Positions 25,511 through 38,046 of a DNA stretch of 64,000 bases are shown one piece after another. The position numbers and the translations under genes were made by a program. The stretch comes from Enchytraeus crypticus. Taxonomy: Eukaryota; Annelida; Clitellata; Enchytraeida; Enchytraeidae. The stretch lies in the NCBI GenBank assembly GCA_905160935.1, contig CAJHZI010000552.1:481501-545500 (forward strand), in the 5' to 3' direction. The notes under the pieces were generated by a model, which had not been told where the DNA came from, searched no databases, and was given only the letters and a program-made list of their open reading frames with translations. Position 1 is the stretch's first letter. Every line of letters begins with the position of its first letter.

Positions 25511-25682
25511 ACACTAACCCCGTGCAACGTGGCTTTTCTTCGTTCAATTGACATGCACCTTAACCGAATGCGCTAAATCCCCTACACAAATTTGAACACT
25601 GTATCTGCCGATCCACAGCCTGGCAATTAACAGATATGCTACTGGCTCAATCAAAATCAGCAGCATAACTATAGAGTGCATT

Positions 25683-25805
25683 AAATAGTGCTAAAGTTAA
25701 CGTCAGTTTCCTCACTCGAAAGCGATGTCAGTGACGGGCGAGCCCAGGATTTGAACCCCACACATATTGATCCGCCTTCGAGTATCTTACCGACATCGCC
25801 AGCCC
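25683..25805 (-). mobile_element. S1 SINE
   Basis: 'aagttaacgtcagtttcctc' to 'gagtatcttaccgacatcgc'. Confidence 0.8.
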
Positions 25806-25904
25806 TCTATACATGAACAATACCACAGGCATAACAAGAATTACACAAAAATTTATCATACATTAACTGTACTTATTAAAATGCAATGACCAACGAAACA
25901 TAGG

Positions 25905-26005
25905 AAATGTTTAAACGTCATGACATTGCCTTTGACGACCCTAACATTGCCTTATGGCCAGGAACCGGAAGCTAAATTCTTATTGATTGATTGATTGATT
26001 AAAGT
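25905..26005 (+). mobile_element. S5 repeat with TTGA tail
   Basis: 'cattgccttatggccaggaa', 'ccggaagctaaattcttatt' and a GATT tail, ending about 25 bases below the dehydrogenase stop. Confidence 0.7.
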
Positions 26006-26031
26006 AGATTGGACATCTTCGATTAGTTGAA

Positions 26032-27041
26032 TCAGATGTTTGGTAAGGGTAGAACTCGTCCTTTCCACGTAACTAAGGCCCCTCTGTGTTCCCCCTTCAG
26101 ACCCCTCAGCACACTGACGCACCCACGAGCACTCTCTGAGGAGGAGATGTGCCCCTGAGGCCCCCCCATATCAGTCCTGACCCAGCCCGGGTGAAGGGCT
26201 GCGACCAGTATATTATCAGAGCTCAGGTCTTCTGATAGACAATACGTGGCCATGTTCAGAGCAGCCTACAATACAATAAAATACAATACAATACAATATG
26301 ATACGATACAATACAATACAATACAGTACAGTACAATGCAATATAATACAATACGCTACAATACAGTACAGTACAATACAGTACACTACAATACATTTCA
26401 GTACAGTATAGTACAATACAGTACAGTACAGTACACTACAATACATTACAATACAATACATTATATGACATTTAAATGCAATTACAACATAATAAAATGT
26501 AACACAGTTACAACACAGTACAATAAATTACAATGCAATAAAAAATATTGAATTAGACATAAATTAAGCTAAACATTAAACATACTGTTCATTCAGCGCT
26601 ACTGTAGTATTTAGCACATAGAGCGGCGCTTCATAAATATATTATTATTATTATAAAATATCTAGATAAAGCTAAATATAGATGTATGTGCAGGGTTCAA
26701 ATCCTGAGCTCGCCCCTCACTGACGTTGCTTTCGAGTGAGGAAACTGACGTTAACATTAGCTTTACCTGCTTTACATTTTTATTAAGTTATCTATAATTA
26801 TTATTCATCTCTTTATTCGTAAAAAACAGACTGCATCAAGATACATCACACATATATACACACACATACATGTAGAATCATCAAAATGTATTAGAAGAAA
26901 CTTAAATAGAGTTCCCACTAATTCCAGCACTAGCTTTAAACGCTTCGTACATTAAATACTTGCATATACCATATGACACTCTATTGTCCAGAACCATCGA
27001 ACACTTTATAGTTTAACAATTTATCTATTATTACTATGATG

Positions 27042-27081
<40 letters not shown>

Positions 27082-30000
27082 GTTTATTAATATTAATATT
27101 TTTATTATTAGTATTAGTACCGAGCTGTTAAATACCGCGTGACATAACTACCTTAGAATACTTATACGGCAATGCACCGGGCAGATCTTTAGACCACTTG
27201 ATGAAGCCCACAGTGCTAGTGACGTTAATCACGGCTGCCTTTATCTCATCACTGACTGAGAGGTTTGAGGCAGCTGTCCTTAGTAGTGGTAGGAGAGCCT
27301 ACATAGCATGAGAAATACTACAAACTACAAGAGAAGTTCAATAGTAGACATTTAAAAAGGCTTTGAAAAAGGTTAAAAGCTTTTCACTTCGATATCTCCT
27401 ATCCACCCAATGTCCACGAACTGAGACCATCACGCAAACCTCCATTCCACTATGTCCTTTCCTTGAACTGATTACCCGGATATCGGCTCGCATCGTTTAT
27501 GGACCATCCACATTCTGCTCATCGGTTTTGATTTGGTTCCATAGTTCTCAATGTTGTCATGGATAACAGCGCTCTGATCCTATTGTTGTTGTCGCTATCT
27601 ATATATAACTAAACTTGATACAAAATAAATATATTTTAGAACATCAATAATACTTTATATATAGGTCCAAGGTACATATTCTTACTCAAAGACTGCTTAC
27701 AAGCTCCATAAAAATAACTTAAATCAACAGTTAATCTCTTCACAAAAAGGTATACCTTATACTTAACTTAACTTAATTATACTGGTTCAGGAAATCGTAA
27801 AGACTTGTGTCACCAGTCTTATATATGCCCTAGGAAGCCTATAGCTTGAGAAAAATATAAAAATTCTCCATCTACTCAGATGAAGATAGGGAGTTTTTGA
27901 CTTTTGACCGTACCTTAGTTAAAAGAACCGGCGAAAGAGATAGAGAGCTTTTGACCATACCTTAGTTAAAAGAAGAGGTGAAGAGATAGAGAGCTTTTGA
28001 CCATACCTTAGTTAAAAGAAGAGGTGAAGAGATAGAGAGCTTTGGATCATACCTTAGTTAAAAGAAGAGGTGAAAGAGATAGAGAGCTTTTGACCATACC
28101 TTAGTTAAAAGAAGAGGTGAAACAACATTGACATGGAAATGGTTCGCTAGGGCCTCTTTAGTGTGACAATGCAGATGATCTAAGCCAGGTTCCAGTACTC
28201 CAGCGTTATTAACAAGAAGATTAAGACCATCAGAACCAACTACATCAGAAACCTTTTGAACAGCTTTGCCGTAATCTTCAGGCTTTGTTATTTCTGAACA
28301 AAGTACAACAAAACTAAAGAAATTAATCCTCTATCTCTTCTGTTGTTCAGTTAGATAGCAGGTCCAGAGAACTTATTAATATTATATTGTTATAAAATTT
28401 ATTTTAGTGATGTAATACTAAGATTTTTCTTATTTGTGTTTAAGCGAGTAATCAAGCAAGTAAAAGCGAGAAATACAAGGCTCACTAACTAAAAGCACAT
28501 ATTCTTTACACAAGGTGACTACTACAGAAGTATAGGAATGCAATGGAAAACCTCCTCAGGTATCTTCATTTATTTAGCGAGTGAAATTCAAAGTATCATC
28601 TTGCTTTATAAGCAAATCTTTATCCACACAATTAGTAGCTCAATAATTAAAGAGAAATTCAGTCAAAAACAGCTTGAGAATGTATGCCTTCAACCTTCCA
28701 TTTGATAATTCTTATTTATATACATGTACTAAAAAGTTAGATTGTCCATATTTAGCTAGAAATTAGACTTGAGTTGGTGTAAGAATAAACATATTAAGTT
28801 GTTAAAACAATAATATTCTAAATTTATTATATTAAAAGAATTCTCTACTGAGTGACGAGCAAGTCCAAGAAATAAATTTAAATAAAACCTGCAATCTCAA
28901 TTTAAAATTAGTATTTTAATGGCTAATTAGGCAGACTATTCAGACTAATAAATTTAGAAATCAACATCACTAAAGAAATTTTTTTATTTAAATACAATGT
29001 AAAGCTGACATGGCTTTTAATTCAGTATTGCTGCACCTGCGTTAATTGAATTGAACAATAAACCACATTTTTAAATGACGGCTAAAACATATGGCTAAAA
29101 TACATGACTAAAATACATGGCTAAAATACATTGGTAAAATACAAGGCTAAAATACATAGCTAAAATACATGGCTAAAATACTCAATTTTACTAAAAATTT
29201 AAATAAGCATAATTACAAACTTTAGCCTATAGCTAATTATGAGAAACTTAAATAGATATAAATGTGATTTCAAAATCAGTGACAATGTCAATACAGCTAG
29301 AAAGCTACTCTCATCCATGACAATATCATAATTATACTCGGATGCCAATGAAATCTAACATATTGAAACAATTTTAATTTCTTTAAAACCACAACACAGT
29401 TCAAGTGTACTAATAGCTATGATCAAAGTAGTCAAACAATTGAAAACAAAAAAATGAACGAAAGCTACTAAAATTTAAAATTAAAAGTCAAATGAAATTA
29501 TAATTTAAATCATCTCACCAAATCCAAGAACATGAAGAGAAGAATGCTTAGTAGCTAGTTTCTGCAGAGCCTGAATAAATATAAAAATAACATATCAATG
29601 GCAAATACTAAACAAAATTGATTTCCCATAATCCAATATTCAAAATTCACATCTTTTGGGCCTAGTAAATACATAACGTCTACACTGACTGTCTTAATCA
29701 CAACAATGGTATAGTTTAAGACCTTATTTCCCTATAACTCATTTTCTATTTTTTGTCAATTGTTGTGCATTGATTCATAGTGATGTAAGGGAATGCACCT
29801 AATATCATCTCTCGATAAGGAAATGGAAGTTAAACGTCCGAGGTACATTTTCATACTCTAGTCCATACTCCAAAAGAGCACTCCATAGATCTAAAAGATT
29901 TATTTATCTTTTTTATTATTTCAAATCAATACACTTTGCAAAATAACATTGCATTAACAATAAACTGTGACAGTGAACAATGGTTTGTGGCTTCCCGAGG

Positions 30001-31062
30001 AGCCCTAAGGCCATCGAGCTGGATACCAACAGCCTAACATTTATATCATACAATATTTTACCGTAATTGAAAAATTTAATTAATTATGAATAACAATATT
30101 TATGCAAACAAATTAGTGTGAAAACTATTAATCAACGATAAATTCAGTAAATTATATTAATGTTCCAATTAAAAGGAGAGTTCTAGACTGCAATTACGAA
30201 GAGAGAAAAATTGTACACAGTTTTTTAGTTTCCGAAACTAATGCATTCTTTAATTGGAGTAGGCAAGGACTCCATAGAGAAGTCCCATAGTAACACACTG
30301 AATTCAAACAACCAACACTAGTGCTTAAAGCAAGTATGATGTGTATGTATATCATCATTTAGACAGAATAATCTAGATATGGCAACAAGGAGGGTGTGAC
30401 GAAAATGTATATTTATAGTATGAAAAATGTGTATAACAAATTAGCAGGTAGAGCATTATATGAAACATACAGGACTTTAACGTCTATCACTGTGCAAGTA
30501 GGTATGTGTATATATGTGTATATGTGTGTATATGTGTATGAATATATATATATACGTTTGCATGTGTATGTGAGTAATGTTTTTATCTTACTATATGCGG
30601 TGGGGATGTGTGAGTATAAATGTATGTAAATTTAGATTACATGTCTATACATATAATATTTACATGCTTGTGGATGTGTCGTATGAGTATTTGCAGGCAT
30701 GAATTTTTTATATATAATTTCTCTTTTGCAATTTTTCCTTAACAATTTTGTCATAAAACGGTGTGAAATTATGATTAGACAACCGTTATAAAGCTTCATG
30801 GCTTCTGAAACTAGTATTAAAAAGATTATGTTAATATCTGCAAGTAATGCTATTATTCCTATTATTTCACGATTACATCGGTCTATTACAATTTAGTCGT
30901 ACCGATAATAATATAATTTTTAGAACTGACCTCTGCCTTTTCTGGAAGCCTACACACGGCAAAGACATGTTTTGGGGGAGCATCCGAGATGAGAAACTGT
31001 TTTATTAACTCCAATCCTATACCTCTGTTTGCTCCAGTTATTAGCAAAGTTTTAATTAGCAT
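26032..31062 (-). CDS. Short-chain dehydrogenase/reductase, Sniffer / C-factor type, 5 exons, 252 aa
   Basis: Exons in transcript order: 31062-30931, 29570-29519, 28293-28100, 27298-27152, 26265-26032 (stop). Splice phases 0, 1, 0, 0 join to one frame. The protein starts 'MLIKTLLITGANRGIGLEL', the glycine-rich NAD(P)-binding TGxxxGIG (residues 9-16). It has 'LLVNNAG' (90-93), the structural NNAG motif, a catalytic Ser in 'INVTS' (154) and YKYSK (Tyr171, Lys175), the YxxxK pair. 'LHPGWVRTDMGG' near the C-terminus is the signature shared with Drosophila Sniffer (a carbonyl reductase) and bacterial CsgA. All catalytic residues are present and the length equals the family's. Probably a cytosolic NADP-dependent carbonyl reductase (inference). 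Intron 3 starts with an array of donor copies, and exon 5 begins directly after an (ATTGT)n tract. Confidence 0.92.
26266..26475. repeat. (AATAC)n / (AGTAC)n pentanucleotide array at the exon 5 acceptor
   Basis: In the sense of the gene this is (GTATT)n with GTACT variants and ends 'gtattgtag' followed by exon 5, so the microsatellite supplies the whole branch-point and pyrimidine region of intron 4. Confidence 0.9.
26690..26775 (+). mobile_element. S1 SINE 3' two thirds
   Basis: 'gcagggttcaaatcctgagc' (B box) to 'gttaacattagctttacc'. Confidence 0.75.
27035..27115. repeat. (ATT)n microsatellite
   Basis: Interrupted att run about 40 bases past the exon 4 donor region on the gene strand. Confidence 0.9.
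27450..27595 (+). mobile_element. S3 repeat, divergent variant
   Basis: 'ctgctcatcggttttgattt', 'aatgttgtcatggataacag' and 'ctattgttgttg'. Confidence 0.6.
27655..27750 (-). mobile_element. S4 repeat
   Basis: Reverse complement of 'ggtacatattcttactcaaa' and 'gttaatctcttcacaaaaa'. Confidence 0.6.
27890..28099 (-). repeat. Tandem copies of the exon 3 splice donor
   Basis: The last ~22 bases of dehydrogenase exon 3, its donor (AAG/GTATGG) and ~24 intron bases are repeated with a 46-47 bp period. Donor-like junctions fall after 28100 (true), 28053, 28007, 27961 and 27914 on the minus strand; the most distal reads GTACGG. Reading past the first donor meets a TAA within 14 codons. Confidence 0.9.
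28294..29518. other. Dehydrogenase intron 2
   Basis: AT-rich intron. Apart from tandem 'ggctaaaatacat' 13-mers at 29085-29185 I see no element. Confidence 0.6.
29571..30930. other. Dehydrogenase intron 1
   Basis: Holds an S4-like trace near 29835-29890 (-), a (GTATAT)n stretch at 30500-30660, and otherwise unassigned AT-rich sequence. Confidence 0.5.
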
Positions 31063-31142
31063 CTTAATTTTTATTAAATGGATACGGTCACTCTATCAGC
31101 GATTACCGTTATGCTTGAAGGTTATGCATAACATAACATAAC

Positions 31143-31268
31143 ACCGATTAGGGAGCTACTGTCATCAATGACAACATCGAGCACTATTGAGACAAATCCA
31201 AACCGGCGAGCAAAACGGTCCAAACACAGTGCAAAATTCCAAAATCCAGAAAATCAGACCAAATATAA
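31143..31268 (-). mobile_element. S3 repeat
   Basis: 'gctactgtcatcaatgacaa' to 'aatccagaaaatcagacc'. Lies in the divergent intergenic region, opposite in orientation to the copy at 31490. Confidence 0.85.
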
Positions 31269-31400
31269 AAACATCAAGCTGTTTGAAAATATTTTACATG
31301 CCTTGCATATCATCCTATATAATTAGAGATTATCTTTCAAAGACCAGAAGAATTTTGTTAAGTTTAAAAATTTCAAAATCGTATAGATCTTAATTAATAT

Positions 31401-31402
<2 letters not shown>

Positions 31403-31466
<64 letters not shown>
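31403..31466. repeat. (AT)n microsatellite
   Basis: Between two inverted S3 copies. Confidence 0.95.
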
Positions 31467-31471
<5 letters not shown>

Positions 31472-31487
31472 ATAATTTAATATTACT

Positions 31488-31635
31488 TACTTTGGACTGA
31501 TTATCTGGATTTTGGAATTTTCACCGTTTTTGGACCTTCTTTATGCTCGCCGGCTTGATTTTGTCTCAATAGTGCTCGATGTTGTCATTGATGACTGTAG
31601 TACTCTAATTGTTGTTATTATAATAGATAATAATT
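31488..31635 (+). mobile_element. S3 repeat
   Basis: 'ttggactgattatctggatt' to 'ctctaattgttgttattat'. Forms an inverted pair with the 31143 copy. Confidence 0.85.
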
Positions 31636-31768
31636 AAAGTTTGCATTGTTTACAAATAACTGGGTCATGTAAATATTTGTATTTGGAAATGAAAAGTAGG
31701 TCAAGAATGAAGAGTGAATGGTGACATGTTTTAATTTAATAATAATAATAATATAATAATAATGATAA

Positions 31769-31912
31769 CACACATTATAGCGAAATGATCAACTATGTTG
31801 CTATCTATCACTTTTAATACCACATGTTATATCCGTTAGGCAAGTTAGTCCATTTTCCGTGTAGCCAGTCCAGTGAATGTCCGAGATTTTACTCTCAGAT
31901 ACGCGCGGCAGG
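31769..31912 (-). mobile_element. S2 SINE, 3' part
   Basis: 'acattatagcgaaatgatca' to 'gagattttactctcagat'; cut off before the B box. Confidence 0.75.
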
Positions 31913-31919
31913 GATAACA

Positions 31920-32160
31920 ACAATTCGCGCTCTAAGCTATCTAATTTCGCGCTCTAAGCTATCTAATTTCGCGCTCTAAGCTATCTAATCGTTCTTTCCA
32001 GCATGCTGCACCGCAGATCTGGAATTCTCTTCCATCCAATCTTCGGAAATCGTCATTTGAAGCACATCGGCCATTGCTTTCCTATAAGCAGTTCCGTAGG
32101 CAGTTGAAGACCTATCTTTTCCATTTCTCTTTTCCGTAATAATAACTTTTAGTTGAGGGT
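31920..32160 (+). mobile_element. LINE C-terminal fragment
   Basis: The plus strand reads 'RSFQHAAPQIWNSLPSNLRK' and 'FRRQLKTYLFH', the 'AP-x-x-WN-x-LP' C-terminal motif common in LINE polyproteins. The segment coding 'RALSYLI' is triplicated as a 22-bp tandem repeat (31926-31990). Confidence 0.8.
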
Positions 32161-32334
32161 TTAAAAATGCTTGTATTAAAGACCTGTTTTTTCAACCAAG
32201 ACGATATCTACTGTCCATAGCACATGTTGAATTAGTTGGATTCAAATAGTTAATAAAATTTGCTTGTCCATTCCTTACCGTAATTATGGTTAGATGCTTT
32301 ATTAAGTTTGTCATAGTTACCAACTTAATTATCG

Positions 32335-32440
32335 TGTAAAAGTTATCAATAACAACATCGAGCACTATTGAGACCAAATCTAGTCGGCGAGCAAAAAGAA
32401 GGTCCAAACCGGAACAAAATCCAGAAAATTAGTTCAAATT
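32335..32440 (-). mobile_element. S3 repeat in the divergent promoter interval
   Basis: 'aataacaacatcgagcacta' to 'ccggaacaaaatccagaa'. Lies about 400 bp upstream of the USF-like start codon. Confidence 0.8.
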
Positions 32441-32824
32441 AAGACATAAAATATTAATGAAATTAAACCATTTATTTAGATTATATTGTTTAATGCATCC
32501 ACATAAGTCTGTATATACCAGGCTATTACTATCACATATATGCATGCACAAACAAATACACATGCACACACATACAGCCTAAAAATAGAGAAATGCTATG
32601 CTTTCAAAAAATTTCAGAATATTAATCAGAAATCAGAATTTACTGTAATCAGAATTCTTGGTGTGTGTGTGTTATAAAGAAAAATAAATAATAAATAACA
32701 TATTTTTACTTCCTGTTTATTATGAGCGACATTATAAGATTATTTAGTTGGACTAGGATTATTTAAAAGTAAACCTTTAGTTATATATTATTTAGATACG
32801 GGTTTTAGAAATAGATCTAGTCTA

Positions 32825-35282
32825 ATGGATGGTCACGACGTTTCGTTGAGTGGGTAAGTTTTGACGTAACTTTCACATACTATTTATATTGTAAATATTT
32901 ACCTTTTGAAGTTTAAAATTCTCAACGAAAATATATTTAAATCAATTAAATTTACCGTGAGTTTAACTTAGAAAATTGTAAATTTGTTAATTTAGTTTAC
33001 TATGGGAGCATATATGCTATTCTTTTAATTATGATATTACATAAATTACTAAAACATTTATGGTATGCTGAATATACTTTCGTACAATTTTTAATGCTAA
33101 ACTGTTACCAAAATTTATCTCTAAATTATGGGTCTAATTATTATTTATTAAATTTAATAAATGAAATTATTTACAGATATATTGTATCACATGATGAACC
33201 ATTAGGCAATGCTGCTGCCACGCTGAGTCTTGACGGTTCGTGTTACTAATTAATTATTTTCATTCTAAGTACTTTAATTAAAACTAATTAATTTACTTTC
33301 ATTCTGAAAGCCAGTCAGTGAAGCATTTATAAATTGTCTTGTAAATCCAAATTCACTATTGTATTTGATCACTAAGCTTAAGAATCTTACCTGTCTTGCT
33401 AACGGGACTAGCTCTTTGAAACTAAAAATTCATTTGGTTCATTGTCTTATTCGCCACTGGAAGAAAGTGGTAAAGTTAGGAGAGATTTATATATCTATAT
33501 CACGCTTCTCTACCATTGTCATAATGGCAACTGTCATGGTGAATGAATAATTCGTTTTTCTTGCTATTGTTAGAATGATTAATATTATTACTATTATTAA
33601 CATTGTAAATTACTATTATTACTTAATATTATTACTATTATTAACATTGTAAATTACTATTATTACTTAATATTATTACTATTATTAACATTGTAAATTA
33701 CTATTATTACTTAATATTATTACTATTATTAACATTGTAAATTACTATTATTACTTAATATTATTACTATTATTAACATTGTAAATTACTATTATTACTT
33801 AATATTATTACTATTATTAACATTGTAAATTACTATTATTACTTAATATTATTACTATTATTAACATTGTAAATTACTAATTATTACTTAACTATTGTTA
33901 CTATTGTTATATTATTATTTATTATTGTTTATTATTTTATTCATTGTAGAATAGACGATCACTTAATGCACATCTCGTAAAAGACGACTAAGCAAGAACT
34001 GAGGTAAAGCAAAAAATGAGAGACCACCTCAGAAGCCTTATTTTCCCAAGTTTTACTCTACTGAAACTGTCAAGAGAGTATTGCCTTTTGTGAAGTAATT
34101 AACGGCACACTGGGTCAGGAAGCACAGATGCTTGTTTACGACCCACTTCCTCCTTTCTTTCCATGGTTATTAGTAATCGTTGCCTTTTGATGACAGCCGG
34201 CGTGGATTTAAGAAAAACCTTCCATCACACTGAGTTTTTTCCTTCTAAGCTTTTTTAAAATTAACTTGTTACTTTTTGAACTGGTTTTTATATAGCGTGA
34301 GAGCAGACTTTGGGTAGGAATGTGTACCTTGGACCTGTCACTTGGTAGAACACTAATGAGGAATTTATTATCATCTATTGTGTTGTTGATTGTTTACAGG
34401 TGATGGAGTGGTTGACATGAGTCAGTCGGTTACTCAAGACTTCTTCCACAGTGATAATCAATTTGACAGTGATAATCAATTTGAAATATTGCCATCTGGT
34501 GGTGATGGTAAGTGTAGTAGTATCTTTATAAAATTTAATGTTTACTTTTGATTGCATCATTATCACATTTTAATTTCAAATGAATATATAAGCTGTGAAA
34601 TAAGCTATTTTAAGAGATTTTTATTACCACTATGCAAGCTCTTTTATATACCTCGTGATGAACTCAACGTTATGTATTTTACGTAACTTACATTTTGAAA
34701 AGTTTTTAATAATGAAATGTTCTAAACATTAAAGCTTTTTGTTAGCTTATTATTGTTTCTATGTTTTGTTCTTGCAGACAATATACAATTAATTATGAAT
34801 TAGTTGTATAGTAATTGCTTATTGACAATATACATAATGGTATGTTGTTATGATCTGTGCTTGCAGACAATATACAATTAATTATGAATTAGTTGTATAG
34901 TAATTGCTTATTGACAATATACGTAATGGTATGTTGTTATGATCTGTGCTTGCAGACAATATACAATTGATTTTGAATTAGTTGTATATTAATTGCTTAT
35001 TGACAATATAATGGTATGTTGTTATGTTGTGTTGACAGTATGTTGTTGTGTTGTTATGTTGACAATATAACGGTATGTTGTAACTTAACGGTATGTTGTA
35101 ACTTAACGGTATGTTGTTATGTTTTGTTCTTGCAGACAATATACAATTAATTATGCATTAATTGTATATTAATTGCCTACTGATAATATACTGTATAGTA
35201 TTTTGTTATATTTTATGTGTGCTGACAATATACAATTAATTATGAATTAATTGTATATTAATTCATGTATCTCTGGATATAT

Positions 35283-35343
<61 letters not shown>

Positions 35344-38013
35344 TATATTATATATATATATATATATATTACCATGTTTTGCACTTGCAGACACGGATCC
35401 TATCTCAAGCCTCGGAGCTCATTCTCTAGTTAGAGCTCTCTCGGGTGACACCAGAAAACCAAGAGCCACTGCCCAGACCTCTCTGTCTTCAGTTTGTATT
35501 TGAGCATTTTCAGTCACTCTCTCTTTCTCACTAGCATTCTACCAAATAGTAAAGTAAAAGTAAACACGCATTATAGCGAAATGATCAACTATGTTGATAT
35601 CTATCACTTTTAGTACCCCATTTTTAAACCAGTGGGCAATTTAGACCATTTTCCGTATAACCAGTCCAGTGAATGTCCGAGATTTTACTCTCAAATCAGC
35701 GCGGCTGGGATTAGAACCCACGAGAGTTCAGTTCACCTCAGTATCTGTCATTTAAAACTTCATGACGTTACCACTACGCTATTGAGACATTGAATAGAGA
35801 TTCAAGACTCACATTCCAAGCCACCTGCTGCATTCCATCGACTGGCAGATTTATCGCCAAAGTCTTCCAGAAAATTTGTTGTAGCTTTAGTTTGCGATCT
35901 ATTTGTGGCTTCTAAGTTAGTGCCCAATATTTTCCCCAGTTTTCACATAGTGGTGTTGTATGACACATGTAGTAGGTTGTTGGTCTATTCTAGTTGGATT
36001 TATGTACATTTTCTCTTTCTACAAAAGGCAAGCCAGCGCAATAGTTCTGAATGGGTTTCTACAGTTGTTTTGTTTTTCTTGGTTATTAACTTTATGACTG
36101 GTTTACTTACAATTTTGAAGTGATTTAATGACTGAGTTATCCCTATTTGTTCGGTTTGTAGACTGGTGAATATTTGATCAGTTTATTTAGTATTTTATTG
36201 GTTTTTAAAAATAAATTTTCTGACTCTTTCTCTTAGTACAGTGCCTACTGGCAGGTCCTTGGTATATAGCGCCTCCCCTCTTGTCTCCTCTTCATGTCCA
36301 CATATGAGTGAATCTTTAAATCATCTAACATTTATAATCTCAGTCTGCCTCTGCTACCTTTGCTTTCATTCTACATTCTGTGACCTCCTTTAGCAAACTA
36401 TCTCCAAATTGAATGTGTTCTATCCAATTCTTCTTCCTATTTCTTATAGCATTTATCAACCGTCTATCTGTGCCCACATTCTTCAAGACTTCTTCGTTTG
36501 TAACTTTTGGGGATATAGCTAATCCTTTCCATTCTTCTTCATATCCACATTATCTGATACTATGTAAAATACAGTATTGAATACAATATACAGAACTTTT
36601 TCTGACTTTTTTTGTAGATATTTCAACGTTGTAAATATTTCGACACTGAAATTATTTATATTATGTATATTATTCAGTAGATATATGATTGATGATTTAT
36701 GGCTTTGATTTATAGATTAGGATTCAGACAGGTAAACCTAGAGCCACAACGGTTAGTGCTGCTAGACTAGTTGCTCAGGCTCAGAGCTCAGCGACTACAG
36801 CTTTGGACGCTGGTGCGGGCGGTGACGCCATGAAGACGTGCTACTTATCACTGGGTGATGAGTCACAGACAGTTGCAGGTGTTGCTGAGGGGACATCTAA
36901 GTACCGTCTAGCTGCCGGGCCTAACGGTACTGTATAAATTACAGTTTAACTTAGAGCTAGTTTGTAACTGACATCGCCACTAGGCTGGAGCTAGTGGCGA
37001 TGTCGGTAAGATATTTGACCGCGGATTAGTAAGTGCGGGGTTCAAATCCTAGACTCGCAAATTGATTAATTGAATGATTGATCTATATATGATTAAGGAC
37101 CATTTATTGATTAGATGTTGATTTATTGATTGATTAATTCAGGAATTTATTTGATTAGGACCTACTAAATAATTGTTCGTTGATTAATTGAATTAAATAA
37201 TATATTTTTTAATGAATGCTTTATTATAATTGATTTTGATTTATTGATGTATTGATTGAATGAGACTGAGGATCATTAAATGATCAATGGATTCAGGAAT
37301 AGTATGTTAATTTATTTCTAAACAAAGACTTTTATAGTGATTGTTTTTGATTGATTGAAGATTAATTTAGATAATCTGTCAGATTCCTTATCTGTAAATA
37401 GATATGATTCAGGACATAATAATAATTGCTTATATTTTTATATATTAAATGGCTGATTTATCTGTAAGTGTTAACATAACATAACGCAACGGCACACTGA
37501 GTCAGGAAGCACAGATGCTTGTTTAAGACCCATTTCCTCCTTCCATTCTGTGGTTATTAGTAATCGTTGCCTTTTGATGGCTAATCAGTTGCAGCCGGTG
37601 TGGATTTAACAATAGCCTTCCTTCATCCTGGGATTTGTTTCCTTCCTAAGCTGTCAACACTCGGTCTTCCAAGGTGTTGACGATTGATTATTGAGTTATT
37701 GATTTATATGTGACTGAGAACAGTCGATTGATTGATTGATTGAGTTATTGATTTATATGTGACTGAGGACAGTCGATTGATTGATTGAATTATTGACTTA
37801 TATGTGACTGAGGACAGTCGATTGATTGATTATTGAGTTATTGACTTATATGTGACTGAGGACAGTCGATTGATTGATTGATTGAATTATTGACTTATAT
37901 GTGACTGAGGACAGTCGATTGATTGATTGAGTTACAGATTTATATGTGACTGAGGACAGTCGATCGATTTTTTGATTGATTGAGTTATTGACTTATATGT
38001 GACTGAGGACAGT

Positions 38014-38046
<33 letters not shown>

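Noticed and set aside
26246-26551. Tyr/Asn/Thr-rich open frame of 101 codons
   Set aside because: Translation of the (AATAC)n array at the dehydrogenase exon 5 acceptor.
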